Assembly: GCA_051873875.1 (NCBI GenBank)
Contig: JBJEFI010000086.1
Coordinates: 1-40,609 of the forward strand
Length of the DNA stretch: 40,609 bases
From: JBJEFI01 sp051873875
GTDB taxonomy: Bacteria > Bacillota > Bacilli > Bacillales > Bacillaceae_G
Reading direction: 5' to 3'
The translations under genes and the position numbers were made by a program. Under the pieces are notes generated by a model. The model saw only the letters and a list, made by a program, of their open reading frames with translations. It searched no databases and had not been told where the DNA came from. Below, in pieces: positions 16,539 through 24,376 of this stretch (position 1 is its first letter; every line of letters begins with the position of its first letter).

Positions 16539-17468
16539 ATGAAAAAACCAGAATTATTAGTGACACCAACGTGTTTAAGTGATATCGAGAAAGTAGCGCA
16601 AGCGGGAGCAAATGCTATTATTATTGGGGAACAACGCTTTGGATTACGTTTAGCTGGTGAATTTAAAGGGGAAGATTTAAAAAAAGCAATCGAACTTGCT
16701 CATGAACATGGTGTAAAAGCGTACGTTGCAATTAATGCCCTATTTCATAATGATGTTTTACCAGCGTTGAAAGAATATATTTCTTTTGTAGCAGCATGTC
16801 AGGCAGATGCAATTGTCTTTGGAGATCCTGCTGTATTAATGTATGTACGTGAAATAGCTCCAGAAATGAAGCTTCATTGGAGTACAGAAACAACAGGGAC
16901 AAACTATTTTACATGTAATTATTGGGGAGCACGTGGAGCAAAACGTGCCGTACTTGCCCGTGAAATCAACATGGATGCAATCGTAGAAATAAAAGAAAAT
17001 GCAGAAGTGGAAATTGAAGTACAAGTTCATGGGATGTCATGTATGTTCCAATCAAAACGTTCGTTAGTAGGAAATTACTTTCAATACCAAGGGCGTGTGA
17101 TGGATATTGAGAACAAAAAACATGAGTCAAATATGTTCTTATATGATAAAGAACGTGGGACAAAATACCCGATTTTTGAGGATATGAATGGGACACATAT
17201 CATGAGTCCTAATGACATTTGTATCATTGATGAATTAGGGGAAATGATTGATGCTGGTGTAGATTGTTTTAAAATTGATGGAATTTTAAAATCAACAGAT
17301 TATATCGTAGAAGTAACGAAAAAATATCGCCAAGCAATTGATTTATATGTAGAAAATAGAGAAAAGTATGAAGAAATGAAGGACGAATGGTATAAAGAAA
17401 TTGAAAAAATGCAACCAATTAACCGTCCATTAGATACAGGATTCTTCTTCAAAGAAACCGTATATTAA
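16539..17468 (+). CDS. trhP1: tRNA uridine-34 hydroxylation protein TrhP1 (YrrN, U32 peptidase family)
   Basis: A 309-residue member of the U32 peptidase-like family. In B. subtilis YrrN and YrrO together support prephenate-dependent hydroxylation of U34 in tRNA; despite the family name no protease role is needed. Motifs include VQVHGMSCMFQSKRSLVGNYF, LYDKERGTKYPIFEDMNGTHIMSPNDICIIDEL and DCFKIDGILKS. The usual four-cysteine cluster of larger paralogues is only partly present, fitting the shorter partner. ATG 16539 lies eight bases after the trmR stop, with GAAGGA just upstream. trhP2 follows after 19 bases. Confidence 0.93.
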   Translation: MKKPELLVTPTCLSDIEKVAQAGANAIIIGEQRFGLRLAGEFKGEDLKKAIELAHEHGVKAYVAINALFHNDVLPALKEYISFVAACQADAIVFGDPAVLMYVREIAPEMKLHWSTETTGTNYFTCNYWGARGAKRAVLAREINMDAIVEIKENAEVEIEVQVHGMSCMFQSKRSLVGNYFQYQGRVMDIENKKHESNMFLYDKERGTKYPIFEDMNGTHIMSPNDICIIDELGEMIDAGVDCFKIDGILKSTDYIVEVTKKYRQAIDLYVENREKYEEMKDEWYKEIEKMQPINRPLDTGFFFKETVY

Positions 17469-17487
17469 TATACAAGGAGGTACGGAT

Positions 17488-18768
17488 GTGACAACTGTAA
17501 AAGAAATTTCTCGCATTGTAGATGGAAAACGTGTCATTGTGAAGAAGCCAGAATTGTTAGCACCAGCAGGTAATTTAGAAAAACTAAAAATTGCTGTTCG
17601 TTATGGTGCGGATGCGGTATTTATCGGTGGCCGTGAATATGGATTACGCTCAAATGCAGATAATTTTTCAATGGAAGAAATTGCAGAAGGCGTTCGTTTT
17701 GCAAATGAATATGGCGCAAAAATTTATATTACAACAAATATTTTTGCCCACAATGAAAATATTCCTGGATTAGAAGAATACCTTCGTGGACTTGAAGGAA
17801 CAGGAGCAACAGGTATTATTGTTGCAGACCCATTAATTATTGAGACATGTAAACGAGTGGCTCCAAAATTAGAAGTTCACTTAAGTACACAACAATCATT
17901 AACGAACTATAAAGCAGCGGAATTCTGGAAAGAACAAGGCTTACACCGTGTTGTATTAGCTCGTGAAACAAGCTATGAAGAGATTCGTGAAATTAAACAA
18001 AATGTAGATGTAGAAATTGAAACATTTATTCACGGTGCAATGTGTATTGCTTATTCAGGTCGTTGTACATTAAGTAACCATATGACTGCACGTGATTCAA
18101 ACCGTGGTGGTTGTTGCCAATCTTGTCGTTGGGATTATGATTTAATTCAAACAATGTCACAAGATCGCGATGCAGCGGAAATGAACTTGTTTGAAGAAGG
18201 CGATGCACCATTCGCCATGAGTCCAAAAGATTTAAACTTATTAATGTCAATTCCAAATATGATTGAATTAGGCATTGATAGTTTAAAAATTGAAGGGCGA
18301 ATGAAATCTATTCACTATGTAGCAACGGTTGTGAGTGTTTATCGCAAAGTAATTGATGCTTATTGCGAAGATCCAGATAACTTCAAGCTTAAAAAGGAAT
18401 GGATAGAAGAATTGGACAAGTGTGCGAACCGTGAAGCAGCACCTGCATTCTTTGAAGGTGTTCCAGGTTATCAAGAACAAATGTATGGTGTTCATGGTAA
18501 AAGTACGACTTGGGATTTTGCTGGACTTGTGTTAGACTTTGATGAGAATACAAGTATCGTTACATTACAACAGCGTAATCACTTTAAACCAGGCGATTCA
18601 ATTGAATTTTTTGGACCAGGTATTGAAAACTTTAGTCAAACAGTTGGAACGATTTGGGATGAAGACGGTATGGAGTTAGATGCTGCACGTCACCCACTTC
18701 AAATTATCAAAATAAAGGTAGATCACCCTGTTCAACCTTACGATATGATGCGTAAAAAATTACGCTAA
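17488..18768 (+). CDS. trhP2: tRNA uridine-34 hydroxylation protein TrhP2 (YrrO, U32 peptidase family)
   Basis: A 426-residue U32-family protein, the larger partner of TrhP1. It has FIHGAMCIAYSGRCTLSNHM, NRGGCCQSCRWDYDL (cysteines likely to bind an iron-sulfur cluster), FAMSPKDLNLL and DSLKIEGRMKSIHYVA. A C-terminal beta-barrel extension follows. The start is GTG 17488, seven bases after AAGGAGG; an ATG three bases earlier runs straight into a stop. The stop codon TAA (18766-18768) forms the first bases of the dispersed repeat R3, so the repeat may have truncated or re-terminated the gene, although the protein length looks normal. Confidence 0.93.
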   Translation: MTTVKEISRIVDGKRVIVKKPELLAPAGNLEKLKIAVRYGADAVFIGGREYGLRSNADNFSMEEIAEGVRFANEYGAKIYITTNIFAHNENIPGLEEYLRGLEGTGATGIIVADPLIIETCKRVAPKLEVHLSTQQSLTNYKAAEFWKEQGLHRVVLARETSYEEIREIKQNVDVEIETFIHGAMCIAYSGRCTLSNHMTARDSNRGGCCQSCRWDYDLIQTMSQDRDAAEMNLFEEGDAPFAMSPKDLNLLMSIPNMIELGIDSLKIEGRMKSIHYVATVVSVYRKVIDAYCEDPDNFKLKKEWIEELDKCANREAAPAFFEGVPGYQEQMYGVHGKSTTWDFAGLVLDFDENTSIVTLQQRNHFKPGDSIEFFGPGIENFSQTVGTIWDEDGMELDAARHPLQIIKIKVDHPVQPYDMMRKKLR

Positions 18769-18826
18769 AGTGAAACTTCTGCTAGTGACTTTTTTACTAG
18801 TGGTTAGTTGATTGGATTAGGTCTTT
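18766..18826 (+). repeat. Dispersed intergenic repeat, copy R3
   Basis: Reads TAAAGTGAAACTTCTGCTAG, TGACTTTTTTACTAGTGG, TTAGTTGATTGG, ATTAGGTCTTT. It aligns in the opposite orientation with R2 and R4. CTAGT and ACTAG make the inner hairpin. Its first three bases are the trhP2 stop codon. Confidence 0.75.
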
Positions 18827-18834
18827 AGTATCGA

Positions 18835-18863
18835 TTGCCACAGGGGAAAACAATTAATACAAT
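18835..18863 (+). promoter_or_regulatory. Sigma-A promoter of udk
   Basis: TTGCCA (18835-18840) and TACAAT (18858-18863), five of six matches each, are separated by 17 bases. The promoter lies just beyond R3. Confidence 0.7.
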
Positions 18864-18909
18864 AACGCTTTAAGCAACTGAGAATGTACAAGAAAGAAGG
18901 AATGAAGAG

Positions 18910-19548
18910 ATGACGGGGAAGAAACCAATTGTCATTGGAATTACAGGTGGATCAGGTTCAGGAAAAACGACGGTGACAACATCTATTTTTGAACATTTTA
19001 AGGATCGTTCTATTTTAATGATTGAACAAGATTCTTATTACAAAGATCAAACACATTTACCAATGGAAAAGCGACTACAAACAAACTATGACCATCCAAT
19101 GGCCTTTGATAACGATTTATTAATTGAGCATATTAAACAACTTTTAGAGTATAAGCCAGTTGAAAAGCCAATTTATGATTATGTTATTCATACTCGTTCA
19201 GATAAAACGATTCATGTAGAGCCTCAGGATGTAATCATTTTAGAAGGTATTTTAGTACTTGAAGATGAGCGTTTACGCGATTTGATGGATATTAAATTAT
19301 ATGTAGATACAGATGCAGATTTACGTATTTTACGTCGCATGAAGCGTGATATTGAAGAACGTGGTCGTACAATGGATTCTGTAATAGAACAATACATTAA
19401 TCAGGTGCGTCCGATGCATAATCAATTTATCGAACCAACGAAGCGTTATGCGGATATTATTATTCCAGAAGGTGGACAAAATCACGTTGCTGTTGATTTA
19501 ATGGTAACAAAAATTCAAACAGTCCTTGAACAAAAAGCAATTTTGTAA
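18910..19548 (+). CDS. udk: Uridine kinase
   Basis: A 212-residue cytoplasmic kinase that phosphorylates uridine and cytidine to UMP and CMP in pyrimidine salvage. The P-loop is GITGGSGSGKTT at residues 10-21, followed by EQDSYYKDQ, NYDHPMAFD (nucleoside binding), IYDYVIHTR, VIILEGILVL and the Arg-rich RRMKRDIEERGR lid. Length and motifs are those of bacterial Udk. GAAGGAATGAAGAG provides the ribosome site for ATG 18910. It is followed by greA, as in B. subtilis. Confidence 0.97.
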   Translation: MTGKKPIVIGITGGSGSGKTTVTTSIFEHFKDRSILMIEQDSYYKDQTHLPMEKRLQTNYDHPMAFDNDLLIEHIKQLLEYKPVEKPIYDYVIHTRSDKTIHVEPQDVIILEGILVLEDERLRDLMDIKLYVDTDADLRILRRMKRDIEERGRTMDSVIEQYINQVRPMHNQFIEPTKRYADIIIPEGGQNHVAVDLMVTKIQTVLEQKAIL

Positions 19549-19590
19549 TAGGATAGTGTAAATAGAAGTTTTCATTGTTCATGATGATGT

Positions 19591-19643
19591 CTGTTAATGC
19601 CAGCGGACCAATGAGGTTGCTGGCATTACAGTCATTTTTGTTT
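19591..19643 (+). terminator. GC-rich hairpin after udk, probable terminator
   Basis: CTGTTAATGCCAGC (19591-19604) pairs with GCTGGCATTACAG (19619-19631) with a one-base bulge; ACC and GGT can extend it inward. TTTTTGTTT follows two bases later. The remaining 100 bases to greA are AT-rich, with a TATAAT at 19687-19692 that may be the greA -10 box. Confidence 0.65.
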
Positions 19644-19656
19644 GTTAACGTTTTCA
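19643..19656. promoter_or_regulatory. Weak cre-like site upstream of greA
   Basis: TGTTAACGTTTTCA fits the looser consensus TGWNANCGNTNWCA, but misses one position of WTGNAANCGNWNNCW. It lies between udk and greA. Confidence 0.25.
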
Positions 19657-19779
19657 AAAAAAGGGATACAAACAATAAAATATACATATAATTTTCCAAC
19701 AAGGATAATTTTTTTAGTAACATATCAATGAAAACAAACTAACTATATGAGAAATGGTGGATTGTAGGAGGAGTGTAAC

Positions 19780-20256
19780 ATGATGGCAGAAAAACAATTT
19801 CCAATGACTGCTGCAGGAAAAGAAAAATTAGAAGCAGAATTAGAAAATTTAAAAACAGTAAAACGTAAAGAAGTAGTAGAGCGTATTAAAGTCGCGCGTA
19901 GCTTCGGAGATTTATCAGAGAACTCAGAGTACGATGCTGCAAAGGATGAGCAAGCATTTGTAGAAAGTCGTATCTCCCAACTTGAAAATATGATTCGCAA
20001 CGCGGTTATTATCGTTGAAGGTGAAAATGATTCAACAATCGTTTCATTAGGAAAAACAGTTACATTTGTTGAATTACCAGATGGCGAAGAAGAGTCATAT
20101 ACAATTGTTGGTTCAGCAGAAGCTGATCCATTTGAAGGGAAAATTTCCAATGATTCTCCAATGGCAAAAAGCCTAATTGGAAAAACAATTGGTGATGAAG
20201 CAACAGTTGTAACACCAGGTGGAGACATCCAAGTTCGTATTGTTGCAGTTAAATAA
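19780..20256 (+). CDS. greA: Transcription elongation factor GreA
   Basis: A 158-residue protein that rescues backtracked RNA polymerase by stimulating transcript cleavage. The N-terminal coiled coil includes KEKLEAELENLKTV and the tip acidic residues in SFGDLSENSEYDAAKDEQ; the C-terminal FKBP-like domain includes SPMAKSLIGKTIGDEATVVTPGG. ATG 19780 has AGGAGG eight bases upstream; ATG 19783 is the alternative. The terminator that ends it also carries the ribosome site of pbpI. Confidence 0.97.
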   Translation: MMAEKQFPMTAAGKEKLEAELENLKTVKRKEVVERIKVARSFGDLSENSEYDAAKDEQAFVESRISQLENMIRNAVIIVEGENDSTIVSLGKTVTFVELPDGEEESYTIVGSAEADPFEGKISNDSPMAKSLIGKTIGDEATVVTPGGDIQVRIVAVK

Positions 20257-20283
20257 GCCTTATTAATTTTTGTATAAGAGAAG

Positions 20284-20320
20284 AACACCTCGTCAACAAT
20301 GATTGATGAGGTGTTTTTTT
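20284..20320 (+). terminator. Terminator of greA, overlapping the pbpI ribosome site
   Basis: AACACCTCGTCAA (20284-20296) and TTGATGAGGTGTT (20303-20315) form a 13-bp stem with one G-T pair; T runs to 20320. GAGGTG at 20308-20313 in the right arm is the only Shine-Dalgarno candidate for the GTG at 20321. Confidence 0.9.
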
Positions 20321-22033
20321 GTGAAAATTCAAAAACGAATAGTTATTTTTAGCATTTTCTTATGCATAGGCGTAAGTGTAATTATTGGAAGATTGGCGCA
20401 AATTCAACTAATTGAATCGACTCATTTTGGCTCAGCTAATGTAAATCTAATAAAAGAAAGCATGAATCAGCGTCGAAATGGAATCCCTTTAAGTGACGGG
20501 AGAGGCAGTATTGTGGATCGCAATGGTGTTCCTCTTGTAAATGGAGCGAAAAAAGCTCTTGTGTTACTACCCTATTTAAAAGATGTGAAATGGCCGATTG
20601 AAGAAGTGGCGAAGATTTTAAATGTACGTTCACAACTATTAGAACAACAGGTAAAGGAATTGAAACAAGCAACCGTTTATGGAAAACCAAAGACATACGA
20701 ATTAAATGACAATCAAGTTGCACAACTGCAAGCATTGCGATTTCCTGGTATTATCCCCGTTACGATAAAGGAAAACAAAGATGAGCAATTTGCCCAACAT
20801 GTCATTGGAATGGTGAAGTTAAAAAAAGATGATAAGAAAGGCTATGCGTATCTTTCGGGTGTTCAAAAAGCCTTCAATCCCTTTTTAAAGAGCAATGGAG
20901 AAGAACAGCTTGTCTATGATATTGATAATCGTGGGAAGCCCCTTCATACACAAGTTGTTGTAAAAAATAAAAGTGATTTCCCTTTAACCGTTGTAACAAC
21001 TATAGATACGAAGCTTCAGCAATTATCTGAACGATTGATGGATAAAGTAAAAATAAAAAAGGGAGCACTCGTTTTAGTGGATATTGAAAAAAATGAATTG
21101 TTAAGTATGGTAAGTCGTCCTTTAACAAGTATTGAAAATCCATATGAAGAGAAAGATGGAAGCAGAAATCAAGCAACGACAGGGCAGTTTCCTGGTTCTA
21201 TCTTTAAAACGATTATAGCAACCGCTGCTTTGGAAATGGGACAAGTAACCGATACAGAAACCTTTGATTGTAATCAAACTGTGCACGGGGAAATACAGCC
21301 AATTGTAGCAAAACAAAAAGGGTTATTAAATTTGGAAGATAGTTTTGCTGCTAGTTGTAATCGTACCTTTGCCGTCTTAGGACAAAGAGTTGTTCAAAAG
21401 GACTCAAATGCCTTCGAAACATATGCAACAAAACTAGGGGCGTTAGGACAAATTGGATGGCAGGGAGATGTGTATGAATTTACAGGCTTTTCTCAGTTTC
21501 CAGATGAAGAGAGGGGGACAATTTGGTTAAATGAACAAGATAAAAAGATACTTCGAGCAGTTGAAAAAACATCTATTGGCCAACAAAATGTAAAGCTAAC
21601 GCCAATGGCAGTTGCCAATATGATTGCAACGATTGCAAGAGGTGGCGAAAAATACGAAGTAAAAGTGGTAAAACAATTACTTCATCAAGATGGTTCTCTT
21701 TATTATGAATTTCCATCTTTAAAATTACCTGGGGAGCCAATTACACCTGAGACAGCAAAGCGAATGCAAGCTCTTTTAAGAAGTGTTGTGACCTCTGAAA
21801 AAGGAACTGGGCATTTATTAGATGGTTTGCCTTATGATGTAGCAGGAAAGTCAGGGACGGCACAAAAGGATATTACAAAAGATATAAATAATAAATGGTT
21901 TGCTGGCTATTTTCCTTATGAAAAGCCAAAGTATGCCCTTGTAGTTGTTGATTTTGAAGGAACAGGCAATTATAGTGCGGCTCATGATTTATATGGACAA
22001 TTTGTACGAGAACTAGATAAAGAAATCCACTAA
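20321..22033 (+). CDS. pbpI: Class B penicillin-binding protein (PbpI-like)
   Basis: A 570-residue D,D-transpeptidase that cross-links peptidoglycan outside the membrane. There is one N-terminal span (about residues 5-25), a dimerisation domain with GRGSIVDRNGVPL, and the transpeptidase domain. The active-site motifs are SIFK (Ser293 to Lys296), SCN (345-347) and KSGTA (510-514). In B. subtilis the yrrR product PbpI is made under sigma-F during sporulation; no sigma-F site was confirmed here. The start is GTG 20321, right after the greA terminator. yrrS follows, as in B. subtilis. Confidence 0.92.
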   Translation: MKIQKRIVIFSIFLCIGVSVIIGRLAQIQLIESTHFGSANVNLIKESMNQRRNGIPLSDGRGSIVDRNGVPLVNGAKKALVLLPYLKDVKWPIEEVAKILNVRSQLLEQQVKELKQATVYGKPKTYELNDNQVAQLQALRFPGIIPVTIKENKDEQFAQHVIGMVKLKKDDKKGYAYLSGVQKAFNPFLKSNGEEQLVYDIDNRGKPLHTQVVVKNKSDFPLTVVTTIDTKLQQLSERLMDKVKIKKGALVLVDIEKNELLSMVSRPLTSIENPYEEKDGSRNQATTGQFPGSIFKTIIATAALEMGQVTDTETFDCNQTVHGEIQPIVAKQKGLLNLEDSFAASCNRTFAVLGQRVVQKDSNAFETYATKLGALGQIGWQGDVYEFTGFSQFPDEERGTIWLNEQDKKILRAVEKTSIGQQNVKLTPMAVANMIATIARGGEKYEVKVVKQLLHQDGSLYYEFPSLKLPGEPITPETAKRMQALLRSVVTSEKGTGHLLDGLPYDVAGKSGTAQKDITKDINNKWFAGYFPYEKPKYALVVVDFEGTGNYSAAHDLYGQFVRELDKEIH

Positions 22034-22233
22034 AAAGAAGTTTCTGTCTTAATTTCTGTTAAGGGATAAGATTCAAAGTGGCTTACACGGAAAAGTATCT
22101 AAATGAAAAAAAGAATTATTAATAAACATGTCATTTTTATCCCTATTAATGATGAAAAATGAACAAAAACTCCCGCTCATGAAACGTTTACTTTATGATA
22201 CAATAAATGGTAGAAGCTTACTGGGGGATTGTC

Positions 22234-22794
22234 ATGAAAAAAAGAGTAAAACAGAAAAAGAGAAGAAAATGGATAAATCGCCTTTTAAATATACTTATTG
22301 TAATTGTTTTAGCTGCTATTGGAATCGTTTGTTATTATATGTTTTTTAAAGAGCCTGTGAAGGAAAAGAAAAAGGTTTCAAAGCCTGTTGTTCACTCAGC
22401 AATTGAAAAGCCAGAGGAGCCTGAGAAGAACAAGGAATTAGAACAGGAATTAATGTGGATTCGAGAAAAAATGGAAGACCCAAATGTGGTGGAAACGTAT
22501 CAACAACCTGATTGGACGGTTATTGAAACAAAGCAAAAGGAACCCCACAAGATTTCATACGAGATAGGTTCTGTTGATTGGTTAGAGATGAAGAATTGTA
22601 TTGCCTACGCAACAAATTTAACATTTAAAGACTTTTCAACGTGGTATATAGGACGTGGAGAAAAGCAAAATGAAACAATCGGCATTATTTCCACAAAAGA
22701 TGGAGCATATCATTATCGTGTTTATATGGAATGGATGACAAACAAAGGTTGGAAACCAAAGTTAGTACAGCAATTAAAAGAGCCGAAATGGTAA
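22234..22794 (+). CDS. yrrS: YrrS-like membrane-anchored protein (DUF1510)
   Basis: A 186-residue protein with a very basic N-terminus, one membrane span (about residues 14-37, LNILIVIVLAAIGIVCYYMFF), a charged Lys/Glu-rich linker and a C-terminal domain of about 90 residues ending in EWMTNKGWKPKLVQQLKEPKW. That domain and the position after pbpI match the DUF1510/YrrS family, a sporulation-associated partner of PbpI of unknown activity. ATG 22234 follows TGGGGG; the frame is open nine codons further upstream without a good ribosome site. Confidence 0.82.
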   Translation: MKKRVKQKKRRKWINRLLNILIVIVLAAIGIVCYYMFFKEPVKEKKKVSKPVVHSAIEKPEEPEKNKELEQELMWIREKMEDPNVVETYQQPDWTVIETKQKEPHKISYEIGSVDWLEMKNCIAYATNLTFKDFSTWYIGRGEKQNETIGIISTKDGAYHYRVYMEWMTNKGWKPKLVQQLKEPKW

Positions 22795-22798
22795 ATAG

Positions 22799-22837
22799 AA
22801 AAAGGTCATGACAACATTTTGTAGTCATGACCTTTTA
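22799..22837 (+). terminator. Terminator between yrrS and yrzA
   Basis: AAAAAGGTCATGAC and GTCATGACCTTTT pair perfectly around an 11-base loop. A and T flanks allow function in both directions for the two convergent genes. Confidence 0.92.
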
Positions 22838-22857
22838 TAAACATTTTGCTACAATCG

Positions 22858-23067
22858 TTATTTTTTTGATTTAAAATGAACGACAGCGCTGTAAAATTTT
22901 TTATTTGTTTCTGGGTGTACATAAAGCTGGTGACTAACAGAATGAACCGTTAGTAAAATTGCTTTATTTGCTTCAATTTGATCGTTAATTTTTTTCTCAA
23001 GTGTAGCAAGATTAGATGCTTCAAAAAATTCGATTTTATCTTCAATGATGTCGAGTGTAAATTTCAT
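22858..23067 (-). CDS. yrzA: DUF2536 protein YrzA
   Basis: A 69-residue protein starting MKFTLDIIEDKIEFFEA with HSVSHQLYV and YSAVVHFKSKK at the end. These are the hallmarks of the DUF2536/YrzA family, which has no known function. ATG 23067 follows GGGAGGG by about seven bases. It lies between yrrS and mtnN, as in B. subtilis, but on the minus strand facing yrrS. Confidence 0.82.
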   Translation of the reverse strand: MKFTLDIIEDKIEFFEASNLATLEKKINDQIEANKAILLTVHSVSHQLYVHPETNKKFYSAVVHFKSKK

Positions 23068-23103
23068 AAATAACCCTCCCAACGTTTATGCTTTATCCAG
23101 TTT

Positions 23104-23181
23104 TAGTTATAACCTAATTTGCTTAACTAACTATTAGTGAAACATGAAGAAAATGCACTAACAGAAGTTCCACTTTATTTT
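23104..23181 (-). repeat. Dispersed intergenic repeat, copy R4
   Basis: The plus strand has CCTAATTTGCTTAACTAAC, TATTAGTG, a 17-base loop, CACTAACAGAAG, TTCCACTTTATTTT. TTAGTG and CACTAA form the inner hairpin. It shares TTAACTAAC and the CACTTTATT end with R2. Confidence 0.7.
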
Positions 23182-23307
23182 AACAGGGAACAAAAAAGTG
23201 TTCAATTGGAAAAAGACGTTGTATAGAAGGAAGAATTTGATGTATCATCAGGTAAGTAGTACATAGATGAATGTATAAGGAAACTAGGAAAGAAAAGAGG
23301 AATACAT

Positions 23308-24003
23308 ATGAAAATCGCAATTATTGGTGCAATGGAACAAGAAGTAGAAATTTTAAGAAGTCGTATTGAAGAACCACAAGTAGAGGTAATCGCAAATTGT
23401 GAATATACTGCTGGAAAAATTGGAAAGCATGATGTTGTTCTATTAAAATCTGGGATAGGAAAAGTAAATGCGGCGATGAGTACAACTGTTTTATTAGATC
23501 GCTACCAACCAGATGTTGTTATTAATACAGGATCAGCAGGTGGATTTCATCATGAACTAAACGTAGGGGATGTAGTTATTTCATCAGAAGTTCGTCATCA
23601 TGATGTGGATGTAACAATTTTTAACTATGAATATGGGCAAGTGCCAGGATTGCCAGCAGCATTTAAGGCAGATGAAAAGCTTGTTCAACTAGCAAAAGAT
23701 ACGGCAATGAACATTGAAGGTGTACAAGTAGCAGAAGGGTTAATTGCAACTGGGGATTCCTTCATGAATGACCCAGCTCGTGTTGAAGCAGTTCGTAATA
23801 GTATGGGTGACATTTTTGCAGTTGAAATGGAAGCGGCAGCTGTTGCACAAGTATGTTATCAATTTGGTGTACCATTTGTTGTGATTCGTGCTCTTTCTGA
23901 TATTGCTGGAAAAGAATCAAACATTTCTTTTGATCAATTTTTAGAAACAGCAGCGAAGCATTCAACAGAACATGTGTTAGCAATGCTTGAAAAAATGGAA
24001 TAA
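23308..24003 (+). CDS. mtnN: 5'-methylthioadenosine/S-adenosylhomocysteine nucleosidase
   Basis: A 231-residue cytoplasmic enzyme that removes adenine from methylthioadenosine and S-adenosylhomocysteine in methionine salvage and the activated methyl cycle. MKIAIIGAMEQEVEIL gives the start with the catalytic Glu12, VEMEAAAVAQVC binds the substrate, and RALSDIAGKE holds the catalytic Asp. AAGAGGAA precedes ATG 23308. In B. subtilis mtnN is flanked by yrrT upstream and mccA-mccB downstream; none of these is present here. Confidence 0.97.
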   Translation: MKIAIIGAMEQEVEILRSRIEEPQVEVIANCEYTAGKIGKHDVVLLKSGIGKVNAAMSTTVLLDRYQPDVVINTGSAGGFHHELNVGDVVISSEVRHHDVDVTIFNYEYGQVPGLPAAFKADEKLVQLAKDTAMNIEGVQVAEGLIATGDSFMNDPARVEAVRNSMGDIFAVEMEAAAVAQVCYQFGVPFVVIRALSDIAGKESNISFDQFLETAAKHSTEHVLAMLEKME

Positions 24004-24109
24004 AGAGTAACCATCAATTTTTTCTTTTATTGGATGTCATTTCATAATTACGAGTTTTTTTGTTTATGGTATAGTTTTTTTCTAAACAAAAAAAGGGAGT
24101 GGGGATGAG

Positions 24110-24337
24110 ATGAAGGCGCGTAAACAAGCAAAAGAGAAAATGAAAGATTATAATACATTTGGTAAAATTTTATTGGCTGTATCAACCATGCTTTTTTTAG
24201 GTCTTGTTGTAGCTAGTGAGGGGAAAACGAATGCACAATTAAATGTGATTGCTGTTGCTACTCTTTTCTCCACTGGTGGAGCAGCATTGTTTTTAAGATA
24301 TTCTATTAAAATGCAAAATAAATACCATGAAAATTAA
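24110..24337 (+). CDS. yrhC: YrhC-like small membrane protein
   Basis: A 75-residue protein with two membrane spans (about 17-37 and 45-66) and charged ends. Size, topology and the LLAVSTMLFLG...EGK pattern recall the YrhC family, which follows mccB in the B. subtilis mtnN operon. The function is unknown. ATG 24110 follows AAAGGGAGTGGGG. The 106-base gap from mtnN holds a TATAGT box, so it may have its own promoter. The family call is moderately sure. Confidence 0.65.
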   Translation: MKARKQAKEKMKDYNTFGKILLAVSTMLFLGLVVASEGKTNAQLNVIAVATLFSTGGAALFLRYSIKMQNKYHEN

Positions 24338-24339
24338 AG

Positions 24340-24376
24340 AAGGTTGGTCCTAATAACAAGGACCAACCTTTTATTT
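24340..24376 (+). terminator. Bidirectional terminator between yrhC and sigK
   Basis: AAGGTTGGTCCT and AGGACCAACCTT form a perfect 12-bp stem with loop AATAACA, then TTTATTTATTTTT. It lies at the sigK stop and probably serves both convergent genes. Confidence 0.92.

Noticed and set aside
19743..20288. A 181-codon open frame antisense to greA
   Set aside because: It covers greA and its spacer exactly, without a ribosome site or recognisable motif; greA is certain.
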